From JBEVJC01 sp040510375 (GTDB taxonomy: Bacteria; Bacteroidota; Bacteroidia; Chitinophagales; Chitinophagaceae), in assembly GCA_040510375.1 (NCBI GenBank), contig JBEVJC010000025.1:124001-188000 (forward strand): a stretch of 64,000 bases of DNA. Reading direction: 5' to 3'. A program made the translations under genes and the position numbers. Positions 1 to 8,498 of the stretch are shown here, piece after piece (position 1 is the stretch's first letter; the number at the start of each line of letters is the position of its first letter). The notes beneath the pieces were generated by a model. That model was given only the letters and a program-made list of their open reading frames with translations. It was not told the DNA's origin and searched no databases.

Positions 1-557
1 CCTGTTAAGCCGTGTGCGTAGGTAATGTCGGCGTTCAGCCATTTATTACCATCTATACGAAAGTTGGCTCCCACACCGCCATTCAGGCCAAAGTCGAATG
101 TTTTGGCAACGTCTTTTGCTTTTTGTGTCTGGACTGTTTCACCGTCGATTTTTGTCTTGTTTTCACCACCCACCAGAAATCCGAATGATGGACCCAGGAA
201 TACTTTAGGCCGCACCCTGTCGCCCAATTGTTCAAAGAAATAAATACCCTGTATCGGAACGCGGATATAATTCAGGCGAAAAATCTGTTCCTGTTCTCCA
301 CCGTCAGAATTACTGAACTTACCCCCCTCACTGGAGAATTTGACATCGGCACTGATACCCCAGTCGCTTACAAAACTATAAACGAGTTTTGCCCCGATAT
401 TATAAGTAGGATGGAAGTCGCGGTTGAAATCCTCTGCATCATCGGGAACACTGAGCCAGCCATGACCAAAACCCAGGGTGGGTCCGAATGAAAGGTTTTG
501 TGCATTAAGGGTACCGGCAATCAGAATGATTGCCAGCAGGGATAAAATCTTTTTCAT
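1..557 (-). CDS. Outer-membrane beta-barrel (PorT-like) protein, 3' part missing
   Basis: The reading frame opens at an ATG (555-557, minus strand) and runs off the left edge without a stop, so only the N-terminal 185 residues are present. It begins with a signal peptide (MKKILSLLAIILIAGTLNAQ), followed by alternating hydrophobic and polar strands rich in Gly, Phe and Tyr, such as GPTLGFGHGWLSV and VFLGPSFGFLVGG. This resembles the Bacteroidota outer-membrane beta-barrel family (PorT or porin family). The probable place is the outer membrane; ligand and role cannot be told. It lies downstream of two secreted-protein genes on the same strand, separated by 60 bases. Family is fairly sure, function unknown. 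Confidence 0.75.
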   Translation of the reverse strand, partial: MKKILSLLAIILIAGTLNAQNLSFGPTLGFGHGWLSVPDDAEDFNRDFHPTYNIGAKLVYSFVSDWGISADVKFSSEGGKFSNSDGGEQEQIFRLNYIRVPIQGIYFFEQLGDRVRPKVFLGPSFGFLVGGENKTKIDGETVQTQKAKDVAKTFDFGLNGGVGANFRIDGNKWLNADITYAHGLT

Positions 558-617
558 AAAGTTTTAGGTTTGTTTTCAACACATAGGTTAAAAAAACCAT
601 GCCACATGTGGTGATTA

Positions 618-1436
618 TCAGGGCCGCTGGTAGATAAACCTGACCAATGCATTTTTGTTTCCATCAGCAGCCACATTGAGAAGGTATCTTTTTCCACCTG
701 TGTAGACGATCATCAGCGCAGTGTTGGGTGGGATGCTCCCCAGGTTATCGGCCACCATCACCAGTTCATAGGTTGGTCTCGACAAATCAATCCTTACAAA
801 GGCAGTGACGGGTTTTGCGCCAATCAGCTTGCCGGTGGCAATGGGAATATTATTCACAAATACAGAAATGGTATCCCCATCTATTTCCCCGTTATCGTAG
901 AAGTCAAGCTGTACAATGCCCGTATCGACAAAGATCTCCCGGATCAGGATATTCTTGCGGTTGAGTATTACTGAAGGTACAGGCGGATCAAATGCTGATT
1001 TCTGGATTCTTGTAAGGACGATGGTACCTGCGGGACAAATACTCCGGTTGTCCATTGTTTTGCCCGTCCATGAACCACGGATCTGTTCTTCCCTGCCATC
1101 GGTATGATAAGTCAGTGAGTATTTTTTTATGCAGGGGATGCAGTCGGCCGGTATACGAAACACCGAAACTTTTTTTTCTTCAATGATCAGTGCATTCGAA
1201 GTGGAATCGTAGATCCCTTCAAAATCTTCCTTTACATAATTGGTGGTATCGCTGTAATGATAGGAGGTGCCGGTGATACGGTTGCCTGTAACCCTGATCT
1301 GGAACTCGATATTATACACGGGAAAACATCCGCCGGGCTCCATAACCAGCCGCCCTTTCCAGTATCCATTTATCTGCTGGGAATTACCAGCGTTTACGGT
1401 GAACAGCAGTACAATTAAAAAAATGGATAGACGCAT
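618..1436 (-). CDS. Secreted protein of unknown function, paralogue of the upstream gene
   Basis: This 272-residue protein has a clear signal peptide (residues 1 to about 19, ending NAGNSQ) and no membrane segment, so it is probably periplasmic or exported. It has an N-terminal beta-rich part that opens INGYWKGRLVMEPGG and a C-terminal module containing YDNGEIDGDTISVFVNN and ELVMVADNLGSIPPNT. The same two-part layout occurs in the neighbour at 1517-2725, with near-identical key motifs, so the two arose by duplication. This copy lacks the Pro/Lys repeat linker of its neighbour. The intergenic distance is 80 bases and both share strand. I do not recognise a named family and assign no biochemical function. 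Confidence 0.8.
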   Translation of the reverse strand: MRLSIFLIVLLFTVNAGNSQQINGYWKGRLVMEPGGCFPVYNIEFQIRVTGNRITGTSYHYSDTTNYVKEDFEGIYDSTSNALIIEEKKVSVFRIPADCIPCIKKYSLTYHTDGREEQIRGSWTGKTMDNRSICPAGTIVLTRIQKSAFDPPVPSVILNRKNILIREIFVDTGIVQLDFYDNGEIDGDTISVFVNNIPIATGKLIGAKPVTAFVRIDLSRPTYELVMVADNLGSIPPNTALMIVYTGGKRYLLNVAADGNKNALVRFIYQRP

Positions 1437-1516
1437 GAGTTATGAAAATACCGTAAAAACGGGGACGTGGATTTAAAAATTACAGCAACGGCAAATACAG
1501 ACCGGTACGATGCGGG

Positions 1517-2725
1517 TCAGGGCTTCTCGTACCTGAACCTGACCACGGCATTTTTTTGTTCGTTGGAAGTGATCCGGACGGTAAATGTTTTATCGCCTGC
1601 TTCCACGATCATCAGTGAGGTATTGGGAGGTATGCGTCCCAGGTTTTCAGCCACCATCACCAGTTCATGGTCCTGGTTGTCATCGTTGAGGTCCAGGTGG
1701 ATGGTCAGTGGCGCGGTGGTGAGACGCTGGTTCGACTTAACCAGTTTTTTATCAAAATAAACGGAAATGGTATCATCATCTATTTCGCCATTATCGTAAA
1801 GTTTTACTTCCACACTGGGACTGTTTACCACCAGTAATTTCATCAGTTCATTGGAACGGTTTCGCAACACCGAAGGATTGGACGAGGGAATCCTGACTGG
1901 TACCCTGGTGGCCACATCCGGCGACTTTGTCAGCGAATCCGGTTTTTTTAAAATGCCCGGATCTTTTTTTACCGTAGGCGGAGTAACTACCGGATCTTTT
2001 TTCGGGGTTGTTTTAACTACGGGCGGATTTTTTTTAGGAGTAGTTTTTACGATAACCGGATCCTTTTTTGGCGGAATGGTTTTTACAACCGGCGGGTCTT
2101 TTTTAGGACTGGTCTTTACTACCACATTCGGCGGATCTTTCTTCGGAACAACAACCGGTGTTGTTTTCCGGATGGTATCAGTTTTTACAACAGGTGGTGA
2201 AGATGGTTTTGCAGGTGTTCTTAAAAAAGGTTCAATATAAAAATCGGAAGTAGGTACTTTACGCAGGAAGACTTTTCCTCCACCACAATCGCCCCATTGA
2301 TAGTTGTTTTCTTTTTCAGTCTCCGGTTTTCCAAGATAGGTGCCTTCCAGAAATTCTTCCTTGCCCGATTTACTGTAGCTGAGATCATAATTCATGATAC
2401 AGGTAGATCCACCACCGAGGTTTTTAACCTCTACTGTTTTGATCTCGCGGATGCGGAAGTTCTGCGAAGTCTTCATGAAATTGCCGGTCATCGTTGCCTT
2501 TCCGTAAAAACGTTTGTCCATTGCATAGGAATAAGACACACCGCTTACTGCAAACTGCCCGGTATTATTTTGCTTGACCTGAAACTCCAGCTTGTATTGG
2601 GACCCATCATCTGAAATGAAGTAACCCCGCCATATTCCCGTGACCGTTTGGGCGGTTGCACCGAGGAAGAAGGAACAGGCAAAAAAGGATAAAAACAGTC
2701 TGGTCGTTATTTGGCGCCTCGTCAT
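1517..2725 (-). CDS. Secreted two-domain protein with Pro/Lys repeat linker, unknown function
   Basis: The chosen ATG at 2725 gives 402 residues and a signal peptide (MTRRQITTRLF...GATAQ). A longer frame would need a GTG at 2767 and would bury the signal peptide, so I reject it. The N-terminal half opens TVTGIWRGYFISDDGS and carries Cys-containing beta strands. A low-complexity linker follows, with repeated KKDPPVVKT-like units. The C-terminal module holds YDNGEIDDDTISVYFDKK and ELVMVAENLGRIPPNTSLMIV. The ends match the protein at 618-1436; the linker is unique to this copy. Such a rigid Pro/Lys spacer is typical of proteins that bridge envelope layers, but that is inference. No named family recognised. 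Confidence 0.8.
   Translation of the reverse strand: MTRRQITTRLFLSFFACSFFLGATAQTVTGIWRGYFISDDGSQYKLEFQVKQNNTGQFAVSGVSYSYAMDKRFYGKATMTGNFMKTSQNFRIREIKTVEVKNLGGGSTCIMNYDLSYSKSGKEEFLEGTYLGKPETEKENNYQWGDCGGGKVFLRKVPTSDFYIEPFLRTPAKPSSPPVVKTDTIRKTTPVVVPKKDPPNVVVKTSPKKDPPVVKTIPPKKDPVIVKTTPKKNPPVVKTTPKKDPVVTPPTVKKDPGILKKPDSLTKSPDVATRVPVRIPSSNPSVLRNRSNELMKLLVVNSPSVEVKLYDNGEIDDDTISVYFDKKLVKSNQRLTTAPLTIHLDLNDDNQDHELVMVAENLGRIPPNTSLMIVEAGDKTFTVRITSNEQKNAVVRFRYEKP
1955..2150 (-). repeat. Imperfect tandem repeats encoding K-K-D-P-P-V-V-K-T units
   Basis: Within the secreted protein gene, roughly 12-codon units recur about five or six times, each with a Lys-Lys-Asp-Pro core and a Val-Val-Lys-Thr tail. The DNA copies have diverged at many positions, so this is an old repeat and not a recent slippage tract. 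The antisense strand is open across it only because of the repeat composition. Confidence 0.8.
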
Positions 2726-2730
2726 TGTAC

Positions 2731-2738
2731 CAAAACTA
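2731..2738 (-). promoter_or_regulatory. -7 promoter element TAGTTTTG, 5 nt before the start codon
   Basis: It matches the Bacteroidota -7 consensus TAnnTTTG on the minus strand and ends 5 bases before the ATG at 2725. No TTG is seen at the -33 distance. If used, transcription would begin at or within a base or two of the start codon, giving a leaderless mRNA. Confidence 0.4.
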
Positions 2739-2761
2739 AGGAATTTGTTGTTTTTCCCTGA

Positions 2762-2791
2762 TTGCACTCCGGCAAGAGTTTGTTAATTTTG
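2762..2791 (+). promoter_or_regulatory. Promoter of thrS-infC, TTG-N19-TAATTTTG
   Basis: TTG at 2762-2764 is followed by 19 bases and TAATTTTG at 2784-2791, an exact fit to the Bacteroidota primary sigma consensus. The predicted start near 2797 gives a leader of about 110 bases before thrS, long enough to hold the hairpin described separately. Confidence 0.65.
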
Positions 2792-2848
2792 CACTCCTGT
2801 AAACTGCCTGAAAGCGACCATCCAATGATGGAAGCCCATGGCTGGAGC

Positions 2849-2882
2849 GGGTCCTGCCGGTTGACCGGCATCCCCATTTTTT
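2849..2882 (+). promoter_or_regulatory. Candidate attenuator hairpin in the thrS leader
   Basis: TGCCGG (2855-2860), loop TTGA and CCGGCA (2865-2870) form a perfect 6-bp stem. It may be extended by GGG at 2849-2851 against CCCC at 2872-2875. A run of six T follows at 2877-2882, then the thrS start at 2907. The arrangement resembles an intrinsic terminator inside the leader. Control by attenuation is inference; no competing antiterminator was established. Confidence 0.4.
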
Positions 2883-2906
2883 CAGTTGAAAACAGAATAA
2901 ATAAGA

Positions 2907-4841
2907 ATGATCAACATTACATTGCCGGATGGTGCGGTAAAACAATTTGAAGAAGGCGTGAGCTCAATGGATGTGGCAAAATCCATATCCGAGGGGCTTG
3001 CCCGTAAGGTACTTGCGGCCGAGGTTAACGGGGAAGTATGGGATGCAGGCAGGCCCATCACAAAGGATTCAACCGTTAAACTGCTTACCTGGAATGATCC
3101 GGGAGGCAAATCCACCTTCTGGCATTCCTCTGCCCACCTGCTGGCAGAAGCAGTGGAAGCCACTTTCCCGGGGGTTAAATTCTGGGTTGGACCTCCCGTG
3201 GAGAACGGTTTTTATTATGATATGGACCTGGGCGACCGCAAGGTGACCGAGGAAGACCTGGTTATACTGGAGAAAAAGATGAACGAACTGGCAAAAAACC
3301 AGTCGGTCTTTATCCGCAGGGATGTGCCCAAACAGGAGGCCGTGGAATATTTCAGCAAAAAGGGAGATCAGTATAAACTTGACCTGCTGGGCAACCTGAA
3401 GGATGGCGAGATTACTTTTTATACCCAGGGCGGTTTTACCGACCTGTGCCGTGGTCCTCATATACCGAACACTTCCTTTATCAAGGCAATCAAACTGACC
3501 AATATCGCCGGTGCATACTGGAAGGGTGACGAAAAGAATAAACAGCTCACCCGGATCTATGGCATTACCTTCCCTTCGGGCAAGGAACTGGAAGAGTACC
3601 TGAAGATGCTGGAGGAGGCCAAACAGCGCGACCACCGCAAACTCGGAAAGGAGCTGAGCATCTATACCATGGACGATGATGTGGGCCAGGGCCTGGTGCT
3701 GTGGATGCCAAATGGAACAGTTATCATTGAAGAACTGGAACGCCTTGCCAAGGAAACCGAAGGCGACCAGGGTTACAAACGTGTGGTAACACCTCATATC
3801 GCGAAGGAAAGCCTGTACCTGACCAGCGGTCACCTGCCTTATTACGAGGACAGCATGTATCCGCCGATGGAACTGGAAGGGCAGAAGTATTACCTGAAAG
3901 CAATGAACTGTCCGCATCACCATAAAATTTTTGCGGCGGAACCCAAGAGTTATAAAGACCTTCCGTTACGCCTGGCCGAATATGGTACCTGTTACCGGTA
4001 CGAACAAAGCGGCGAGTTATTCGGATTGATGAGGGTGCGGTGCCTTCATATGAATGATGCACACATTTATTGTACGAAAGCCCAGTTCATGCAGGAGTTT
4101 TCTGCGGTGAATGATATGTATCTTAAATATTTTAAAATATTCGGGGTCGATAAATATGTAATGCGTCTGAGTTTACACAATCCCGAAAAACTGGGTCAGA
4201 AATATGTGAATGAACCGGAATTGTGGCAGGAGACCGAGGCAATGGTGCGCGATGTGCTGATCAAAACCAACACTCCGTTTGTGGAAGTACAGGATGAGGC
4301 AGCGTTTTACGGACCCAAGATCGATGTCCAGATTTGGAGCGCGATTGGCAGGGAATTCACGCTGGCCACCAACCAGGTCGATTTTGCACAGGGACGTCGT
4401 TTCAAACTCGAATTCACCAATCACGAGAATAAACCGGAGACACCGCTGATCATCCACCGTGCACCGCTTGGTACACACGAACGTTTCATCGGATTCCTGC
4501 TGGAACATTATGCCGGGAAATTCCCCGTATGGCTGGCACCTGTGCAGGTAAAAGTGCTTCCGATCAGTGATAAGTACCTCGACTATGCGAAAACACTTTC
4601 ACAGAAGCTAAAAAAGGCGGATATTCGTGCAGAGATCGATGACAGGAACGAAAAGATCGGCAAAAAAATAAGGGACACTGAATTGATGAAAGTGCCATAT
4701 ATGCTGGTGGTGGGTGAAAAGGAAATGAGTGAAGGTCTGGTGTCTGTAAGACGTCAGGGAAAAGGAGATCTCGGATCAAAAACAATGGACGAATTTTTGC
4801 TGGATATAACAGCTGAATACGAACAACGAAAAGAAGCTTAG
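2907..4841 (+). CDS. thrS: Threonine--tRNA ligase
   Basis: Class II aminoacyl-tRNA synthetase that charges tRNA-Thr in the cytoplasm. The 644 residues show the standard order: TGS domain (about 1-62), editing domain with H73 and H77 plus C181 and H185 (CRGPH), class II catalytic core, and C-terminal anticodon-binding domain (about 540-640). Zinc ligands of the core appear as C335 (AMNCPHHH), H386 (NDAHIYC) and H517 (IIHRAPLGTHERF). Motif 2 is visible as YRYEQSGELFGLMRVR. Length is normal for the family. It heads a transcript with infC, 78 bases downstream, the same order as in many bacteria. Identification is secure. Confidence 0.98.
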   Translation: MINITLPDGAVKQFEEGVSSMDVAKSISEGLARKVLAAEVNGEVWDAGRPITKDSTVKLLTWNDPGGKSTFWHSSAHLLAEAVEATFPGVKFWVGPPVENGFYYDMDLGDRKVTEEDLVILEKKMNELAKNQSVFIRRDVPKQEAVEYFSKKGDQYKLDLLGNLKDGEITFYTQGGFTDLCRGPHIPNTSFIKAIKLTNIAGAYWKGDEKNKQLTRIYGITFPSGKELEEYLKMLEEAKQRDHRKLGKELSIYTMDDDVGQGLVLWMPNGTVIIEELERLAKETEGDQGYKRVVTPHIAKESLYLTSGHLPYYEDSMYPPMELEGQKYYLKAMNCPHHHKIFAAEPKSYKDLPLRLAEYGTCYRYEQSGELFGLMRVRCLHMNDAHIYCTKAQFMQEFSAVNDMYLKYFKIFGVDKYVMRLSLHNPEKLGQKYVNEPELWQETEAMVRDVLIKTNTPFVEVQDEAAFYGPKIDVQIWSAIGREFTLATNQVDFAQGRRFKLEFTNHENKPETPLIIHRAPLGTHERFIGFLLEHYAGKFPVWLAPVQVKVLPISDKYLDYAKTLSQKLKKADIRAEIDDRNEKIGKKIRDTELMKVPYMLVVGEKEMSEGLVSVRRQGKGDLGSKTMDEFLLDITAEYEQRKEA

Positions 4842-4919
4842 GACAGGAAAGAAGATATAAAGGGAAAACCGCCGGACTTCCTGGTCGGAGCTTATCAATT
4901 TTTAAACTAAAAAACTTAA

Positions 4920-5564
4920 ATGGCAGTACCACAAAAACCCGGAGGCGGGTTCAACAGACCACCAGGGGCAGGAGGCGGAGGCGCTTACAAACCCGGTGGT
5001 GGCGGATTTAACAAGGGCGGATTCAGGGGAAGATTTGTTCCCCGCAAAGAAGCGGAACACCGCATTAACCATTTCATTCGTGTGCCACAGGTCAGACTGG
5101 TAGGAGATAACGTTGAAGTGGGAATTTATAATACACAGGATGCTTTGCGTATGGCGCAGGATCAGCAACTTGACCTGGTGGAGATTTCTCCGCAGGTTGA
5201 TCCGCCTGTATGTAAGATCATTGATTACAATAAATTCCTTTACGATAAGAAGAAAAAGGAAAAGGAGATGAAGGCCAAGAGCAAGGTCTCCGAAGTGAAG
5301 GAAATCCGGTTCACCCCAAATACGGATGATCATGATTTCGACTTCAAGGCCAAGCACGCGGAAGGATTCCTGAAAGACGGAAACAAGGTGAAGGCCTATG
5401 TTCAGTTCAAAGGTCGGGCAATCCAGTTCCAGGAACGCGGTCAGCTGATCATCCTGAAGTTTGCGGAACGCCTGGCCGAATTCGGTACACTGGAAAGTAT
5501 GCCGAAGATGGAAGGTCGGCGGATGCTCGCCATGTTTGCACCGAAAGGGAAAAAGAAACAGTAA
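4920..5564 (+). CDS. infC: Translation initiation factor IF-3 with Gly-rich N-terminal extension
   Basis: IF-3 binds the 30S subunit and checks initiator tRNA and start codon. The canonical core begins near residue 45 (EHRINHFIRVPQVRLVGDN), with the N-domain, the basic linker (DKKKKEKEMKAKSK) and the C-domain (VKEIRFTPNTDDHDFDFKAKHAEGFL) in order. The 214-residue length exceeds the usual 170-180. The excess is an N-terminal tail rich in Gly, Pro, Lys and Arg (PGGGFN and PGGGGFN repeats). The start is a normal ATG rather than the rare AUU used for autoregulation in enterobacteria. A strong terminator follows, so rpmI and rplT are not simply its 3' cistrons here. Confidence 0.97.
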   Translation: MAVPQKPGGGFNRPPGAGGGGAYKPGGGGFNKGGFRGRFVPRKEAEHRINHFIRVPQVRLVGDNVEVGIYNTQDALRMAQDQQLDLVEISPQVDPPVCKIIDYNKFLYDKKKKEKEMKAKSKVSEVKEIRFTPNTDDHDFDFKAKHAEGFLKDGNKVKAYVQFKGRAIQFQERGQLIILKFAERLAEFGTLESMPKMEGRRMLAMFAPKGKKKQ

Positions 5565-5584
5565 GACTCCGTTATATTTTTATT

Positions 5585-5620
5585 CGTCCCGGTGTATCAG
5601 ACGCCGGGACGTTTTTTTTT
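5585..5620 (+). terminator. Intrinsic terminator after infC
   Basis: A 10-bp stem, CGTCCCGG plus a GU and a GC pair (5585-5594 with 5602-5611), is followed by nine T residues at 5612-5620. It ends the thrS-infC transcript. Confidence 0.88.
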
Positions 5621-5778
5621 GCGGCCACCTGCGCCGGAAATGGTTAAAATGAAAATTTATTTTTTCCGGTTTTATCACCGATGGGCAGAATTTACCTCTT
5701 GTCCAAATTAACGAATGTAAAATAAAACGGATCAAGTGTTTTATTATCTTGGGATATTATTAAACACACATTAAACAA

Positions 5779-8319
5779 ATGATTCGAACCAAATTTCGCC
5801 TGGTGATGATGGCCACAGCGGTCCTGATTACCAGTTCGGTTTCCGCACAGCAACGTAACAAACCGGATACCGCAAAAGCACCTTCCCCCACGCCCGCAGC
5901 AGTCAGGCCACCTACCGGTCCCAAACCTTACTCAGAAATCATCACTGCCAAAGCAGTGACCGATAAAGGCCTGTTCACCGTTCACAAGGTAGAAGACAAA
6001 TATTATTTTGAGATCGGCGATTCAGCCCTTCGCCGCCAGATCCTGGTGGTTAACCGGATCTCCAAAGCCGCTGCAGGTATGCGTAGTGGCGGATTCTTCG
6101 GTTATGCCGGTGATATGGTTGGGCAGAACGTAATCAGTTTTGATAAGGGACCGGGGAACAAAATTTTCCTCCGCAATATTTCCTATGCAGAGTATGCAAA
6201 GGACTCCACATCACCAATGTTCACCGCAGTGAACAACTCGAATGTGCAGCCCATCGCTGCTGCATTTGATATCAAGGCTTTTTCAAAAGATTCCACCGGT
6301 TATGTGATCGATATCTCCGACTACATCGGAAGTGATAACGATGTTCTTTTTTTCAACTCCGCATTAAAATCACTGATGCGTGTTGGTTCATTGCAATCGG
6401 ATAAATCATACACGGTAGCAGTGAAGTCGTTCCCGGAGAATATTGAGATCACCACCGTAAAGACCTATACCCGCGCCCCGGCGCCTTCAATGGGTGGGCC
6501 TGTTGGCGGCGGAGTTACCAGCGGCAACTTTACCGTTGAGATGAACAGCAGCCTGGTGGCACTTCCGAAAGTTGCCATGCAACCCCGGTACTTCGATCCG
6601 CGTGTAGGATATTTTGCTGTGGGTTATACCGATTATGACGCCAACCCGCAGGGTGTCGAAAGCATCCGCATGGTAAAAAGATGGAAGCTGGAACCACGTG
6701 ATGGCGATCTGGAAAAATACAAAGCGGGCCAGCTGGTGGAACCAAAAAAGCCGATCATATTTTATATCGATCCGGCAACACCACCTAAATGGATTCCTTA
6801 CCTGATGCAGGGTGTGAACGACTGGGAAAAAGCTTTTGAACACGCTGGTTTCAAAAATGCGATAATGGCTAAAATGCCACCTTCAAAAGAGGAAGATCCG
6901 GAATGGAGTCTCGAAGATGCGCGTTACTCAGCCATTGTATACAAACCATCCGATATTGCCAATGCAAGCGGACCAAGTATCAGTGATCCCCGTTCGGGTG
7001 AGATCATGGAAAGCCATATCAACTGGTACCATAATGTAATGCAGCTGATCCACGACTGGTATTTTATCCAGTGTGCACCACTGGATAGTGGTGCCCGTAA
7101 GATGGTGTTTGATGATGAACTGATGGGCCAGCTTATCCGTTTCGTTTCTTCACATGAAGTGGGACATACACTCGGCCTTCGCCATAACTATGGTTCCAGC
7201 TCATCGGTACCGGTTGAAAGACTGCGTGACAAAGCATGGGTGGAAGCAAACGGACATACACCTTCGATCATGGACTATGCTCGATTCAATTATGTTGCAC
7301 AACCGGAAGACAAGATCAGCAGGGCTGGTTTGTTCCCGCGCATTGGTGAATACGACGACTGGGCTATCGAATGGGGTTATAAATTATTTCCGCAGTTCAA
7401 TTCGGCCGATGCTGAAACTTCCTTCCTCAATAAATGGGTGATTGAAGAATTAAAAAATAAACGCCTGTGGTTCGGAACGGAAACCAATCCCGATGACCCC
7501 CGTTCACAAAGTGAGCAGGTTGGTGATGATCCGGTGAAAAGCTCATTCTACGGTATAAAAAACCTGCAGCGCATTGTTCCAAACCTGGAAGTCTGGACCC
7601 GCCAGCCTAACCATGGATACCAGGACCTGCAACAGATGTACAATGAACTGACCGCACAATTCAGCCGGTATATGGGTCATGTTACCAAGAACATCGGCGG
7701 TATCCTGGAAACACCAAAGACGGTAGAACAGGCCGGAGTAATTTATGAAGTGGTGCCAAAGGTCAAACAACGTGAAGCCGTTGAATTCCTCAATAAACAA
7801 TTGTTCACCACACCATCCTGGCTGATCAATGAAGATCTCTTTGCAAAAACAGGTGGTAATGCTGTTTCAACCATTGGCCGTTTGCAGGAATCTGTCCTGA
7901 ACCGGATATTCTCTGTACGCACAATGGGCAAACTGATTGATGCAGAAGCACAGAATGGAACAGAGGCATACACCCTGGTGGATCTTTTCGCCGATATGAA
8001 AAAAGGTATCTGGTCAGAACTGGGAACCCGAGGAAAAATTGATGTTTACCGTCGCAACCTGCAGAAATCGTATATAAACATCCTGACCGGCCTGATCGCC
8101 CCGCCGAAAAATGATGGTGCTTCCCTGTTCACCTTTACCATCGGTGCGCCACCATCTGCCTCCCTCGATAACTCAGATATTAAGAGCATCGTGCGGGCAC
8201 ACCTGGCCCTTATCCGTGCCGATATCCGGCTGTTATCCAATTCAACTGCCGATCCGATGACCAGGTACCACCTGGCTGATATAGTTTCGAGAATCGACAG
8301 TGCGTTGGATCCTAAGTAA
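5779..8319 (+). CDS. Secreted zinc-dependent metalloprotease (DUF5117/DUF5118 type)
   Basis: The 846-residue protein has a signal peptide (to about residue 24, SVSAQ) and no lipobox. It opens after a Pro-rich stretch with KPYSEIITAKAVTDKGLFTVHKV, typical of the DUF5118-DUF5117 Bacteroidota proteases. The catalytic site is HEVGHTLGLRH: H459, E460, H463, G466 and H469 form the full metzincin zinc signature HExxHxxGxxH. A probable Met-turn follows (PSIMDYARF). It should act in the periplasm or outside the cell; the substrate is unknown. Position is odd: it sits between infC and rpmI, normally adjacent, and has its own flanking terminators. Family assignment strong, physiological role open. Confidence 0.92.
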   Translation: MIRTKFRLVMMATAVLITSSVSAQQRNKPDTAKAPSPTPAAVRPPTGPKPYSEIITAKAVTDKGLFTVHKVEDKYYFEIGDSALRRQILVVNRISKAAAGMRSGGFFGYAGDMVGQNVISFDKGPGNKIFLRNISYAEYAKDSTSPMFTAVNNSNVQPIAAAFDIKAFSKDSTGYVIDISDYIGSDNDVLFFNSALKSLMRVGSLQSDKSYTVAVKSFPENIEITTVKTYTRAPAPSMGGPVGGGVTSGNFTVEMNSSLVALPKVAMQPRYFDPRVGYFAVGYTDYDANPQGVESIRMVKRWKLEPRDGDLEKYKAGQLVEPKKPIIFYIDPATPPKWIPYLMQGVNDWEKAFEHAGFKNAIMAKMPPSKEEDPEWSLEDARYSAIVYKPSDIANASGPSISDPRSGEIMESHINWYHNVMQLIHDWYFIQCAPLDSGARKMVFDDELMGQLIRFVSSHEVGHTLGLRHNYGSSSSVPVERLRDKAWVEANGHTPSIMDYARFNYVAQPEDKISRAGLFPRIGEYDDWAIEWGYKLFPQFNSADAETSFLNKWVIEELKNKRLWFGTETNPDDPRSQSEQVGDDPVKSSFYGIKNLQRIVPNLEVWTRQPNHGYQDLQQMYNELTAQFSRYMGHVTKNIGGILETPKTVEQAGVIYEVVPKVKQREAVEFLNKQLFTTPSWLINEDLFAKTGGNAVSTIGRLQESVLNRIFSVRTMGKLIDAEAQNGTEAYTLVDLFADMKKGIWSELGTRGKIDVYRRNLQKSYINILTGLIAPPKNDGASLFTFTIGAPPSASLDNSDIKSIVRAHLALIRADIRLLSNSTADPMTRYHLADIVSRIDSALDPK

Positions 8320-8342
8320 TTAGAAAGAATAACCACTTAATT

Positions 8343-8383
8343 AAACGGGAATCTTCCAAATGGGGGATTCCCGTTTTATTTTT
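8343..8383 (+). terminator. Intrinsic terminator after the metalloprotease gene
   Basis: An 11-bp perfect stem, AAACGGGAATC (8343-8353) with GATTCCCGTTT (8366-8376), leads into TTTTATTTTT. It isolates the protease gene from the rpmI-rplT promoter that begins ten bases later. Confidence 0.88.
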
Positions 8384-8392
8384 GCCCATAGT

Positions 8393-8422
8393 TTGCCGGA
8401 TGGCCCGGTAGCCCTATCTTTG
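8393..8422 (+). promoter_or_regulatory. Promoter of rpmI-rplT, TTG-N19-TATCTTTG
   Basis: TTG at 8393-8395, a 19-base spacer and TATCTTTG at 8415-8422 fit the Bacteroidota consensus exactly. The expected start near 8428 gives a leader of about 100 bases. This gives the two ribosomal protein genes transcription independent of infC. Confidence 0.65.
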
Positions 8423-8462
8423 CAGCCCGAAATAAAAAACATTATTCCGGATATTTCCTGAA

Positions 8463-8498
8463 GAGGCTCCACAAGCATCCCCCGGTGGGGAACGCCTC
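8463..8498 (+). promoter_or_regulatory. Candidate ribosomal-protein leader structure upstream of rpmI
   Basis: An outer stem GAGGC (8463-8467) with GCCTC (8494-8498) encloses an inner stem TCCCC (8478-8482), loop CGGT, GGGGA (8487-8491). The two stems are separated by an asymmetric internal loop of 10 and 2 bases. L20 is a known autoregulator of its own operon in other phyla through leader RNA that mimics rRNA. That the same happens here is inference from position and structure. Confidence 0.4.

Noticed and set aside
1955..2150. Possible CRISPR or other regularly spaced array
   Set aside because: The repeats are imperfect, in frame and coding, without spacers or cas genes.
1851..2240. Plus-strand open frame of 129 codons full of Gly, Phe and Thr
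   Set aside because: It is the antisense of the Pro/Lys repeat linker of the secreted protein gene; the repeat composition removes stops. No signal or motif of its own.
3069..3923. Minus-strand frame of 284 codons inside thrS
   Set aside because: Fully antisense to a certain thrS coding region; composition is typical of a shadow frame and no family resemblance is seen.
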